Numbered from the stretch's first letter, positions 1 through 11,749 are shown. The stretch: 44,742 bases of DNA from Volvariella volvacea V23 (GCA_000349905.1 KB722748.1:621432-666173); one strand, 5' to 3'. The notes: a model not told the origin generated them from the sequence alone. Translations and numbers: made by a program.

Positions 1-29
1 TCCGGTCCATATTGATGGTCCGTCCAACA
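1..29 (-). mobile_element. LTR end, cut by the window edge
   Basis: These 29 bases are the reverse complement, with two mismatches, of the first 29 bases of the solo LTR at 11750-12105. They are therefore the 5' end of a second LTR of the same family lying on the minus strand and running off the left edge. The LTR boundary is the terminal CAACA at 25-29. Whether it is solo or part of a full element cannot be seen. Confidence 0.75.
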
Positions 30-877
30 ATGCGCCTATATCCGATTGTGAACCAGGTTTTCAATCGTAGTATTCAGCTCACTGACGATGCATTGGGAAC
101 ACGAATTGACATCACGGTTGACGAGGACAAATAGACTGAATATGCTGCTGGTCTCCACTACAATTTACTATGGCCGCGTACTTGAAATCATAGCTTTGGA
201 AACAGGCCGACCAGAGTTTCAGCGCTTTAAGTGCTTCCTATATCATATTCTTCAATTTATCTCGACACTAAGTCAAAATCGCGCTCTTAGATTGTTTGTC
301 AGCGTTTCAGTGAAGAACATCACGAAATTGAGATGGGATCTGGTGCGCTGGGCTCTTTTCAACTTCATTTCACAAAGCTGATACCTGCTATTGCGCTTTA
401 AAATATTCAACCATTGGCCGAGCAAGATAAGCAACTCTTGAGGAATAAGCTTGTCTCAGATGTTCTGGGCCTGTCTGACCTGTTGATAAGGTTATACGCG
501 CATAAATCGCAGAATCAGTGTCGTTGGTAGCAGAGCTCGATTTCTTGGGGGAGTGGCTAAACCTTATCAATGTACGTGGCGAATGACCTCGTCCACCGAC
601 CATACACTGATCAGACGACAATGACAATGACACGACATATTGTTTCTGAAACAGAAGCTCGACGCTTCTTTGTCCCAATTAATTCAAGACATTCCCTCAA
701 CCTTTCAGACAAACAGCCCCTCTCCTCACTTGAATCTAGCTAAAGACATCCTATTGAAGCGGGTATGTATTGACACATGAGATAAAAGCTGAATCCCGAA
801 GCCAAACTGTCGTACACATTCCAGGACAAAAGACGATCTCTGTTTGTACTTTAGATCTGCTCCCTATGCGTGCTACA
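30..877. other. No recognisable gene
   Basis: Short open frames exist on both strands but none is convincing: they overlap each other, lack splice-supported continuations and match no family I recognise. The stretch may hold decayed coding sequence. Confidence 0.4.
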
Positions 878-1587
878 TCACGTCCTCTGGAACGTGCGGC
901 CGATTGGGATGTGGCCGGCACCTGGCACCACTTGACAAACGAGGCCATACGTGAAATTGTGACCTTCTTCGAGGCTCCGAGTCACACGCCAAACAGTCTT
1001 GATGAATGTGCCATTTTCTATACCCTTCTCCACCTTATCTTCATGTTTCTCAACTCTTAGCAAGTGCGTCTTCGGCTCCCGTATTGTCTCTATAAACCTC
1101 TGATTCGGACTTATGTCCTGCGGTTAGCATAATCGCTACAAGAGTAGATAGGCCACTGACCTGTCTGGGGGTGGCCCAATATAACAATATCCTAGAATCG
1201 TTGTCGTATCCCAAGGTAACAATGAATTTCCTTCAAAACCAACCGCGTCCTGAAAAGCCTTCCTCAACCCCTCCGGCTCAGGCTTGGAATCACTCTCTGA
1301 GCCTTTAGTGAACTCGAACGCCTGGCCGTTGACAAGCCAAGCGTGGGGATATGAATCGTCGGTTCCTGGTTGAGTGATAGTGATGAAGGGAGATTTGTCG
1401 GCGGGACGCGCAATCATCTGCTGTTCCGGATTTCAAAGTGACGATGAATCAGGCAGATGCCATAGTCAGAATATTCAGGCTGTAGGAAGACATTCGCGAG
1501 TTTTTGAAACGTGGAGCCAGGAATTCTATTCCGGATTCCATTGGCTTCCAGGAGCGTGGGCAGTTTATTGTAAGGATTGCTGCACAT
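878..1587 (-). pseudogene. HRH-motif family protein, copy 1 (one-base frameshift)
   Basis: Function unknown. Exon 1 runs 1587-1161 and exon 2 runs 1109-878, joined by a GTCAGT intron whose acceptor ends ATAAG, matching the acceptor of copy 2. The protein starts MCSNPYNKLPTL, carries YGICLIHRH, then a PHAWLVNGQAFEF block, and exon 2 adds a cysteine-containing tail. The frame breaks just after HRHFEI near 1423, where one C seems to be missing from a CC run; adding it gives EIPEQQMIARP, which matches EQRMIPF of copy 4. Signature residues place this copy closest to copy 4. It is either a pseudogene or an intact gene with a homopolymer assembly error. The start is the ATG that aligns with the other copies, since the upstream extension has no counterpart. 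Confidence 0.7.
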
Positions 1588-3591
1588 GACAATGAAAGAG
1601 GGAGTTCGCAGGACGGTGTTTGTTAGAGTGCGCAGTGGGGTGCTTCTAGGATTACATCCTACCTCTTTCACGATATATAGACAAACGCCAGACCTCACCA
1701 GTTCGAGTACTCAATATATTTTAGATCTATTGATAAGATCTCTCCCGTGTGCTTGGCTGTATACTATATCTGAGTCGTGAATTGTAGACAGTTGCAGAGA
1801 GAATCGATTCACAGGTCAGAGGGAGTTGTGTTTTCTGGTGGACGTGTGAAATCGCCCACCACTAGTAGTTTCCAAAAGCGACATGTCGTCTCTGCTTTTG
1901 TAATGTAAGAGCTGCAACATCAAGCGAAGACATTCACAAGAGTATTGGTGTACGTCTCTTCATCGCCGAACCCGAAGTCAACCCCTGATAAGCTAATCCC
2001 AGTGCAGGCCAAGGGCACAGTCAAGCGATTCCTCTTATCAGGAGGAATTCTTTCCGCGATTGGTGATTGAATGAATGATCCCGCAGACTTCCTCAAAATG
2101 TTGCATAACGGCACGATTCGAGTCTAGCCAAAAAGCGTTAATGCGCGATTGGGGGATTTTGAGGAGGAAAATGAACTAATGAAAGAAAAAGGAGATGACG
2201 GCGATGTGGTAGTGAGATTCTCGAGATTCGCCACAGGACACGCCCCCTTGGGACTGTTCCGGAGTAAACCTCATATCTTACACGATCTGAAGCATTCATG
2301 CTTCAAATATCCCTGTTACTCAATGAACGATGGTCTACGGGTGGACAAATTGAACAACAAGATAAGCGACTCTCACACAGACGGAACCAATTTGAGAAGA
2401 TTCTGCTAAACTTCGACCAGAGGTTGAGCGTCATTCGGTCAAATGCCCTTGACACTGTTGTTGGATGGCTGGAACGAAACAAGACCCCAGTGACTTTCGG
2501 AGGTGACCATGATCTGAGTTTGAGCCCTGACAGAACAATATATAATGCTGTAAGTATGCCTTTAAAGTTTTTCATAGCCTTGAGAATATGTTTGACGCGC
2601 ATTGCATATTCTTTCTTTTTTTGATTCTGTATGTGTCAACTGTAGGGATCAAACCTACTTGGCCTTGGGGCTAAATGAACTACACAATGCGTGGATACTC
2701 CTACCATCCACCCCACTTGTTGGTTTTCTTATTGGGCAATAGTCTTAAACGATACAAGCTCGGTTACCAGTTCGGTATCGTAGCTATGGTCCATATACCC
2801 ATGTACCGCAGGAATAGATAAAAAAAAATATTAGTAGATTTTAGATGCCCTAAATGCCAAGGAATCTTCTTATTTCCGGGATCAGCGGATGATGGGTACA
2901 TAAACAAAGTTTATTACAACTCATCCACAGACACAACACATATTCGAATGGCACGCAGAGAGCACCTAGTGATCCTTTTCCGTGAAAAATACACAACATG
3001 GGTAAGGTCCTGATCATGGTGCCACAGAGCGCAGGTTTCTCAGTGCAAACATCTATCGCTTGAAGACTGGTGTAAATTTTATTATGGCCCCGAAAACAAG
3101 GAAAATGTTCATTTGCTCCATTCCCCTTTATCGTTCCAAGCATTAACCTATCGGAGTGAAATCTCGGCATCGTTGTTGCTTTTGTACCAACAGCTATCGT
3201 TTTGCAAACTGCCGCAGCCTAGAGGAACTTTCTAGCCTTGTGCCCTGGAACAAGGTTTGGTGGCTGTTTCGGAGACAATTGCCTCACTATGATGAAGCAT
3301 TACTTAAGTCTGTGTGGTGTCAGGGTGAATCCTAAGTTACTTGATTGCAATGCAGTTAGCGGCGTTGGCTGCTGCCATTCCAGTGCCTCACACGCTGTTC
3401 TCGTTGGACAGCAAAAATACATGTGTGCCACCTATAAAGCATCTGGAACCCATGAAGCCTGTTTGTCATAAGTCACATATCTTTGGTGCTGTTGGCTGTG
3501 TCACGGTTATATATTGAACCTCTATCACAGCTCAAATCTCTCCGTATTCTGCTGATGCAGCCCAGCTCTGCTCTTTCCGTTTTTCTCATCC
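1588..3591. other. Intergenic, with decayed coding remnant
   Basis: About 1920-2550 on the plus strand reads as protein-like sequence (segments such as GTVKRFLLSGG, SVNARLGDFEEENELM, DGDVVVRFSRFATGHAPL and TPVTFGGDHDLSLSPD) and ends near a GTAAGT donor at about 2550, but it contains two in-frame stops and a frame change. I do not recognise the family. The rest, 2560-3590, shows no supported gene. Confidence 0.4.
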
Positions 3592-4017
3592 CAGGTCACT
3601 CCACTTCCTTACTGTGATCTGGGCTGGAGTAGCAATGACGACTTTCATTGGGGTACCAAAGCTCGTTGTACCACATGTCAACTTTATTGTTCCTGATACT
3701 CATATGGTTGATGCTGAAGTATTTGTATTATTCCTCTAACCTCACATTTTATTCATATATTCACAGGTGTCCCTAGTGATGTGCTGGGCCCGGCTCAGAG
3801 CCATGAGCTGGGCCCAGCCAGGCCGTTTGAAGCCAAGCCAAGCCAGGCCATGTGGCAGGCCTTGGAATGGCCCACAGCCCAGCTGATGATTGTCGTGAGC
3901 CTGAGCCGCCGGCTTTGGCCATGTCTCCACATGGGATAGTAGGGCATCATTGTCAACGACGATCACAATGACCTTTTCTCTTGATCCTCGACCAATGACT
4001 TTGTGCTACTCTCTGGT

Positions 4018-4165
4018 TGATTCTGCATCACTGTGAGCACTGAGCCTTTCCAGATGATTCTGCATCACTGTGAGTGCTGAGCCTTTCCAGATGATTCTGC
4101 ATCACTGGGAAGTCTTCTTATTTTGTGTCACTGAGCTTGCCAGTTGATTCTGCATCACTGGGAAG
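4018..4165 (+). repeat. Short tandem repeats in outer hAT
   Basis: TGATTCTGCATCACTG recurs at 4018, 4055, 4092 and 4145. The first two spacings are 37 bp; the last is 53 bp because of an insertion. Confidence 0.85.
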
Positions 4166-4219
4166 CCTCCTTATAGCTAAACCTTGCCTCAGTCTCTGTG
4201 TACATTTAATGAGTTTTGA

Positions 4220-4842
4220 ATGGAGAATATGGACAACAACCCTGAGTTGCGTGTTCATAAATCAGAACGCAGCAAACTCGTTGGCCGACTCCTCTCTCAA
4301 CTCTCAGAGTTGGATAGTGAAGATGAGGGCCCACACACACCGTGCACCTTGCAAATTGATGCTACTCCATGGCGGGCAGGGTTCAATAAGTATCTCAACA
4401 TGTCATTTGAGTTGGGCACAATGACCATTGTCAAATTTTGGGGTGTAAGAGTTTTTGTTTGTTCTCAAGCTCAATGTTGCCTAATCACACAATTTTACAG
4501 TTGCATGCCTCTCAATACCTGGTGTGGGCATCACTAGCAAGGGATTATCTCCTTATAATGGCCTTGTCTATGTCAAGTGAGCGTGCCTTCTCTTCTGCTG
4601 GTATCACCATCTCGAAGCACCGAAACTGCCTCAAGCAGGACATTGTTGAAGCACTCCAATTCCTCAAGTGTACAATGCAGAAGGATTTGCTGTTTCAGGA
4701 GGTCGAAATGATGCAGGCAGAGCTGAAAAAGAGAGAGAAGGATGGCTCTGTAGCAGAGAAGGGCTGGGATGAGTTTCTTGATGATGATGCACTGCTCTCT
4801 GATGTTGGGGAGAATGATGGTGATGTAGATATGGGTTCCTAA
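4220..4842 (+). pseudogene. hAT transposase C-terminal fragment (outer element)
   Basis: Two exons, 4220-4444 and 4501-4842, with a 56-nt intron, encode about 188 residues without stops. Exon 2 is the hAT C-terminal dimerisation domain: ASQYLVWASLARDYLLIMAL, then MSSERAFSSAGITIS, KHRNCLKQDIVEALQFLK, and a final acidic tail. The N-terminal zinc finger and the RNase H-like catalytic core are absent, so this is the residue of a transposase that once mobilised the element. It cannot be catalytically active as it stands. Confidence 0.85.
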
Positions 4843-4849
4843 TACCACT

Positions 4850-6280
4850 CATGCTTCTGTTTCCTTGATTTCGATGTCCTTGACCTGTAAGCCAGGGCTC
4901 AAGCCAAGCCGGTGACAGGCCAGCCATAAATCCAGACCTGGATTCATCTAATATACCCCTAATATATGTTCATTCAAATGAGAAATCATATAGCATGAAA
5001 AAGCTGATTGTTTGGAGAGTCAGAGATGAGCTCCGGTCTGCTGACTAAATAAATTCAAGAGCGGATGTGCAATAATGTGTGAAACATTGCTTAGTATGAA
5101 GCTTTGATGAAGGTACTAGAATTGGGCCTGGTTTGAAGTTTAGAACAGAGTGTTTGACATATATTTTGCGCTTGAGAACAAAACCAATTCATGGGGAGGT
5201 CACCTAAGACCACTAAATGCATGCACTTGTACTGGACACATTGCCCAAGGTGTGCTACCATAACAGGAAGGCTTGTGAAGCTTCCTGAACCACTACCTGC
5301 CTATTACGGATTCGTAATGATACCCTGAACTCTATCCAATGGCTGGCAACTTCGCCCAGATCTTGAAAATCTTGATCTCGGATATCACCAGACCTGGTAG
5401 TCTTGTGCTCACAAAAATCCCAAAGCAGATGCGATCACACACATTTCTGTGACAGGGAAACTTCCTGGAAAAGTAATAATATCCCTTATTTTGTCTTGGT
5501 TCGATTATTTCATTTCTTTTGATTCTTTTTAATATTTTATTCAATGGACTATCAGAAATGACATTCCATAAAAGATTCCTTGATGCTGTTTGTGAAGAAC
5601 TATACAGTTCTAATTTATTTGTACATCTACTCAGTATATAAGGCCTTCAAGGTCAATTAAAATATCAAGCAATCTTGTCCCCAGATTTTACAAGTGAACT
5701 TGAGTACTGCTTTGTTTGACAAATCATATAGTAACTTGGGATATAGTCTACTCAAGAATTGGCTTCTTGGGAAGAGTTTTGGATATAGTTTATTTGCGAG
5801 CGAGAGCGAATCACTAGATATTGATCTAAGGGTTTCAGCATTGTCATGAGTGCATGTGCCAGGTGGATTCTTAGACAGAACATTGCTGAGTGCCTTTTAA
5901 AATCCATCTGAGGTTCAATAGAGCTTTATTTAGTCAGGGATTCACAGCTTAAGTGTGCGAAGGCCTGTATTCTACATTATGAGTGAAGGAGATCTAATTT
6001 ACAGGGTCACCAACACTTTGGATGTCATTCAGAAATTGCTGAGAGGAAGTTTATCAAGCCAAGTAGACGCCAGTCTAGCCGCCCCCATGAACTTAAGCTT
6101 GATTTGGGTGTTTTTGGAGTTGTGTGTGTGTATGTTGCATATCGCCTCTAGCGCTTCAGGAGCAGATCTTGAGAGTGTGCACATTCCACAGTTTTCAGGG
6201 CCATCCCACAGTCAGTTTTTCACCAGGCCTGGGCCCAAGCCCAAGCCTGCATTGACAGCCTAGCTTGGATTTTCCAAAGC
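4850..6280. other. Non-coding interior of outer hAT
   Basis: A+T-rich sequence with no supported gene. 6198-6290 is a subterminal zone of CCCAAGCC/AGCC-type motifs that mirrors 3790-3900 at the other end. Confidence 0.6.
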
Positions 6281-6288
6281 CTTGAGCC

Positions 6289-9200
6289 CAGTGTTGTATC
6301 AGCCATTGACCGGGTCACCCAGTCATGATGACTGAATGACTCAGTCATGCTCCAGTCAGAATGGCTCTGGCTGGGGGCTTCACTTACAGGGACCCTGTGA
6401 TCTCAGATTGCAGGGTGAAATATATTGATTTTACCCTACAAGCATGTCCCCAGTAGTATTGTCGACTGGAATATCTACATCATTGTCTCCCTCTGCATCT
6501 AAGTCAAGTAGTTCAAATAAAGCCAGTTCTTCCTCAAAACTTGTGAGCAATATGCAGGAATGCCTCTCAACCCATGCCTTATTCCCGAAATTGAACAGCT
6601 GTGAGATTGGAGTGTAGGTGAATGTGCCAGTGGAAGTTGCTTCAGGACTGGTCTCTGACTTGTTCTTGTCCTCATCCTCAGTAATATGAGCTATTTCGTG
6701 CTCAGCAAATATATGGAAACTTCTCTTGTCACTCTCTTGCTGTGCCATGGTAGATGTGTCAGCACTGGCCTTATCATTGTTTAGGTTATCTTCTGAGGTA
6801 GCCAAGGTGGTCTGAGAAAGGGTGGATATGCTTACAGTAGCAGCTGGAGAGCTGTGGTTATTGCTGATAATGTGCAATCAGTGCATATTCATGTGCTGTG
6901 GCAGAAATGTTGAACATACCTGCTAATGAAACCTGAGTTTGTGACAGCTCCTGCAAAGATGGGTTTCGATGTGCAAATTGTCGTCCAAGCTGCTTTCTAG
7001 TCTGAGCCCAGCTGTGTTCATCTCATATGTGCATTTTCAATTCAGAGAGATGTCAGTGTTTCTTTGCCAAGGTGATTGTGCAGCTTGGTTAGAGTATTCC
7101 TGAATACACTGAAGAGCCATTCACAGGATGTGAAATTAGCACAAACAGCAAGGATGTATCTTGCAATGTGGCACAAAGGCAAAGACATTTCTTCTGAGAT
7201 GGGACTTATATACACATCTCAGACAATGAGTGAGCTTGGGCTTTGCTTCTAGAATAGGGATATCTGTGTTAGTGACCAAGAGCTAAGAAGGAAGGTTTGA
7301 CTAATTTGCTTGCATTAAAATTGACAGAATCACATCACCTTTCAAGTGATTCATATACACCCTGTCGTCATAGATATTGTATAATTTTGCTATCAAGAGA
7401 GAAAGGTGGAGTGGTGTACATCAGGCGTTCTCAGACATGGCCAATGAGGTCTTGAATCCCGCCAAGTGTAAAAAATGGCAATGTATGGTTGAATGGCTTA
7501 ATCTGATAAAATGTGTTAAGAATAACTGCCACAATAAAAACTTCTTGGTCAGCTGCTTGCCAATGCTTTTTAATGCTCTTAATTATGTGGCTGCATGCTG
7601 TAGTATCTTTGGGGTCCAATGCCATTTGATTATATTGCATCACAAGCTGTCCAAATGTGAGCAGAACAGTATCCATATAGCAAAAGCTGCTTTGGACAGC
7701 ATTTGCTGCAATGGCCAATGGGCAGAGGTGTCGAGTAATTCTGTAGGAACAGCATTACATGGTCTGATAGTTATAAGGGATGTCCCTCATACTGGGTTAG
7801 TGCATGCCAAAATAGACTGTTATTGATGATGGCAACCATTCTTCTTGCTTTTGCCTTTGCAGCTGCATTACCTGTGATAACACATTTTGATGCAGTGGGA
7901 CATGCTTCATCTTCTTGAATAACAACCTTCAGTGTAGCTAGAAGCTCAAGCAGGCAGCAGAATGCTTGGAAGTGAGCTGTCCATCATGTGAGAACAGCAT
8001 GCATAGGGGCTTTTGGTGAACCTGTCAGCCATATCTAAACAGCACAGATTGCAGCAAGGACTTGAGTTTTGCTTTGTAGCCATGTAATAAGCTTTGCTGT
8101 ATCATCCGTGTATTTGAGCACTGATATATCAGTCGCCTTGAAGTAATCCCCCACCACTAAATTGACCTGGATCACAATTAGCAAGATGAAGCTAGAGAAT
8201 AAAGACCCATACCTGGTGACCATAGCAATTAAGAACAATTACCAATTTATACTTCTTCTTATACATCCTCCATGCTTTTGCTCTCTCTCCAGATGCATCT
8301 GTGACAATAGCAATGACATGAACACCCCAGTCCTTTCGCAGGGTTTCAACAACTTCTTCAAAAAGCTTGAACAGATTTTCAGCCATTTTCCTCTCATTAG
8401 ATGCATTATGTACATGAACAGAATAGAGCTATACAGCTTGTCATTTAAAATTAATTAATAACACTTCACGAGCTCCTTACCTTTTCCAAAATTGTGACCA
8501 TAAATGCAATCAAATGTTAATGATTAGCTCCAGTCCAGCCATCTGCCTGAAGTGTCACAAGTTATCCTCTCACAGCAAAGCGCACCTCCTTCCAGAAATT
8601 GTCCACAACACAGAGAATGATGGTTCATATGAGTGCCTTTCTGGAAGGGGATTGTGCAAATGGTAGAAACTCCTGCACAAATGCAATCCATTCAGGATTG
8701 TCAACCCAAGAAAGAGGTAGTCCAGCAGCAGTGGTTAATCATGCAATTTGATTTTCAAACTTTGTTTGCTTCACTTCTGTCCATGGTGCTGCTGTTTTGG
8801 TGCCGATATCGCAATCCTGTAGTAGGACAAGGGGTGTGCCAGTAGAACTTACTGCAGTGTATGTGTTTAGATTAGATATCAAGTCCCAAGGTCCTAGTGT
8901 GCTTGCTGTTTCCGAAACTGGTGTTGGTGAATGTGTTGTATCAGGTGTAGATGCAGAACTCCCATCAAATATCAACCCAGCAGGAAACACACCTTGTGCA
9001 CTGGTATTGGGCTAGGTATCACCAAATGAAATAGGGGTTGGGCTCCTGTAACAGTTAGGTGGGCCCTGACTCCCTTCTCAGCTAAAATGTTGGATGTGAT
9101 TTGAAGTGGCCCACTGAGATTGCACCATGACCTGTGCTGCTGCTGCATTGTGTGTACCAGCAGTTTGGTGCTCACAGACTGCCAGATGGTTGAGTAGAAT

Positions 9201-10036
9201 AGTAACAGTGGACCGAATCCATTCATGGTTGGTAAGAGGGTTGCCACTACCCCACTGTATTGTCTATACTATCTGAACATAATGAGTAATGAGGCATACA
9301 GTAACACAACTATAATACATACATTCTGCAATGACCTCTTGCTTGGATCGCACCATGAAATGTTCAGTCCGTTGAAGTTCAGCATGCTCCTGCATCATAA
9401 TCTCAGTAACATGTGCATCTCGACATGACTTGCAGTAGATCTTGTACTTTCCACTGCTCATGGCACTGGTATAGGCATCCAAGCCAGCATTCTTTCCACC
9501 ACCATTGTAGTCAGGGTGGTCATAGAAGTAATCAGATGTCCAGTGATGAGTGTGGCCAGTTTTAGGCATGAGAAGTGTAGTGTTGGGCAATTAGCAGCAT
9601 TGATACCCAGCTTTTATAAGTGTTCATTCACTTCAACCTTGCTGTATTTTCACTGAATGATTGGGATAATATCTGATTAATTTATTCCTTGGACACAACC
9701 TTGGCAGTTTGAGATTTATACAAAGAACTTTCAAGTCAACAAAATTTCAAATTTGTTGGCAGCAGCTTGCTGGCAGTTCCATGTACACAGAAAAACTTAT
9801 AAATTTGCTGCTAGAAGGCTTCTACATTATATGGTAGTGTATCTATATTTGTTCTATAGAACAATACATGATTGCAATGTGGGGTGCACATTTGACGTGT
9901 GGGATAGGGGCTGCTACACTGCAGGAGCTAAGCGAGTAACTGGGTCACCACATTTTGATCAGTCATGACTGGGCTATGGCTGGGTCACGCCGGATGACTT
10001 TGACCCAGTCACGCAGTCAATGACTGTTCAACACTG
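6289..10036. mobile_element. Inner hAT transposon nested in outer hAT
   Basis: The ends are CAGTGTTG at 6289 and its inverse CAACACTG ending at 10036. Inverted similarity continues through the CATTGAC / GTCAATG motifs and the GGGTCACCCAGTCATG / CATGACTGGG-type subterminal blocks. A perfect 8-bp target-site duplication, CTTGAGCC, flanks it (6281-6288 and 10037-10044). The termini differ from those of the outer element, so a different hAT family is involved. It landed about 57 bp inside the outer element's right end. Its length is 3748 bp. Confidence 0.95.
6431..9590 (-). pseudogene. hAT transposase of inner element, decayed
   Basis: Blocks on the minus strand follow hAT order. An N-terminal Cys/His region (YKIYCKSCRDAH, 9590-9264) resembles a BED-type zinc finger. 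A core follows with LRKDWGVHVIAIVTDASGE and KYKLVIVLNCYGHQ (8386-8192) and a continuation to 8035. Then come KHWQAADQEVFIVAVILN (7718-7431) and a C-terminal acidic tail with SFEEELALFELLDLDAEGDN and a final TGDMLVG (6877-6431). Blocks are in different frames and separated by stops; some gaps may be introns, but not all can be. The C-terminal SSERxFS dimerisation motif was not found in an open frame. Encodes an inactive transposase. Confidence 0.75.
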
Positions 10037-11125
10037 CTTGAGCCTACCAAAGCTAAGCCCAAGCCACAGCTCTGAGGCTGAGCCAAGCCAGAACATCACT
10101 AAGTGCCCCTCATAATGGAACTGATTTCAGTTGATCTAGTAGCTCAAACTATCATTATAGATTGGTACCCTTGGACCTTTACCAATCCTGAATGCCCTTC
10201 TGCCAGTGAACTTGTTGTAGATATTCACATGAGCATGTAACTTGAATATGATATCAATATAATTGTTGTCTCTTTCATTACCAGTGCAATCACAGATAAC
10301 CTAAGTCCAGCTTCTGATATTTTACCAACCCCCCCAGTATACAGATTAAATACCTCAGAATACTGTCACAGATCTTTGATCCCTATATTCAGAACTGAAT
10401 TGAAGCTGATTGCTTTGGAGTACACCCTAAAACACATGGAATCCCCAGCATCAACTTTGCAAAGCTACCCTTTCAATGTGTACAGCTAGTGTCTCAAAAA
10501 TTCTAGATCAGAATCAAAATCTAAATATCCATCAGGTATTTTGTGCACTTTGTTTTTTCAGTGTGGAATGCAGAGAATGAAGCTGTTCAGCTGAATATTA
10601 CACACTCTTTCGGTGTTGCTCTGTAGGTGTTGTCTAATTCATTTGAAATACCAGAATTCTCATGCATTCAGAATATTCTCCAATTCTATCCATAGGAATT
10701 TTCATGTCACACCAAAAACAACCAAGTTACTAGGTATCTCAACAAAGGATATTCAATGGCTATTTATTACTCTCCACATCGAGAGATCTAAAGCGATTAA
10801 ACTATTCGTGATCTTGGTAGCTATTACTCAATGTAAGTCAAGAGCAATCCATTTAAGCTCAAATAATTCATAATCATTCATATGTTCTGCTTTCACCCAG
10901 GGCTTACAGCAATCCTCTTTGCAATGATAACTGTGCTAACTTTTAAATATCACTCACATAGAATATATTCTGAGGTTTTTGTGCTTCCTGTAGCATTACT
11001 TTTCACATTCACAGCCATCAGAGAGAATCTTCCTGGTGCACCAGATGGGTTTGGTGGGTGTATTTTCTCCATTGACATTGAAGCACCAGATTGTAACTCA
11101 TCTAAATGATTATTGATTCTGTTAG

Positions 11126-11137
11126 GTACAGAAACAG
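11126..11137 (+). other. 12-nt microexon of DUF4436-like copy A
   Basis: The twelve bases GTACAGAAACAG lie between a 72-nt and a 53-nt intron and contribute the residues between DGFG and DLYTIIPV. The same-size exon with the same phase occurs in copy B at 23384-23395. Confidence 0.75.
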
Positions 11138-11749
11138 GTCTGTCAATTTGTTCCAGCTCTTTCCAATCCTAAGCACACATGTTTTTCCAGATTTATACAC
11201 TATCATACCTGTCCTCATTATCATGTCAATGTGTGTATATACCTTTTTTTACTTGAGTTTTCACCACCATAATCAGTTTCATTCATCACAGAGCCTTTTC
11301 TTAGTCTTTAGGGTCTTATATTTATGCATTGTCAAAGAAAAAAATGCTTTGGGGCCAATCAGACTGCCTCCAGGTGCACAAAGTGTTAATATTCATCTGG
11401 GGTTATACCAACTTGAAGCTAACAGCAAGCCTGAGCAGGGCTACCAATGAGAGCTAGCATGGGCATGCATATGAATCACACAGCTTATTTACAGACTCAG
11501 GTATTGCTTATTATTTTTATTTAGATTCTGGATAAAATGATAAACCCATTGTTGCAAATAATGCATAAGCCATAATGCCAGAGCTTACTGTAGTATAAGA
11601 CCTTTGATGAGGTGTCATGTCTTCTTGAGCAGATCTCCAAACAATTAGTCTCCCTTCTCATTTGTGGTGCCTCACCACACCATGCTTCCTACCTATCACC
11701 TTCTTTTGTCTCAACCTGTTTTTTTGACCTGTTTGTCTTTCTTTGCATC

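Larger units (their letters stand above)
3774..10101. mobile_element. Outer hAT transposon inserted in DUF4436-like gene A
   Basis: The left end TAGTGATGTGCTGGG (3774 on) is inverted at the right end as CCAGAACATCACTA (to 10101), with one mismatch over the first 15 bases. The flanking 8-mers GGTGTCCC (3766-3773) and AGTGCCCC (10102-10109) agree at 6 of 8 positions, differing only by transitions, as expected of an aged 8-bp target-site duplication. The uninterrupted paralogue (GGTGACTC at 22370-22377) is the empty site. Subterminal regions are rich in GGCCCAG/CAAGCC repeats, usual for hAT ends. Without the inner hAT the element is about 2.6 kb and keeps only the C-terminal part of a transposase, so it is non-autonomous. 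Confidence 0.88.
3592..11450 (+). pseudogene. DUF4436-like membrane protein, copy A, split by hAT insertion
   Basis: Probable fungal DUF4436-family membrane protein of unknown function. The 5' part lies at about 3592-3718 (N-terminal hydrophobic segment around HFLTVIWAGVAMTTFIG). A 48-nt intron (3719-3766) follows, then 7 exon bases, then the transposon at 3774-10101. The gene resumes at 10103-10236, 10285-10479, 10536-10622, 10696-10832, 10901-11053, 11126-11137, 11191-11234 and 11292-11450. These exons read open throughout and show family hallmarks: YPFNVY, LNITHSFGVALNFHVT, a membrane helix near KLFVILVAITQWLTAI, EVFVLPVALLF, and RENLPGAPDGFG. Exon sizes match copy B closely. The only clear lesion is the insertion. 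The 3' half is almost free of CpG. The first exon and true start are not identified. Confidence 0.75.

Noticed and set aside
4125..4424. Frame starting at 4125 as transposase N-terminus
   Set aside because: It is made of the tandem repeat and a different frame from the hAT domain exons.
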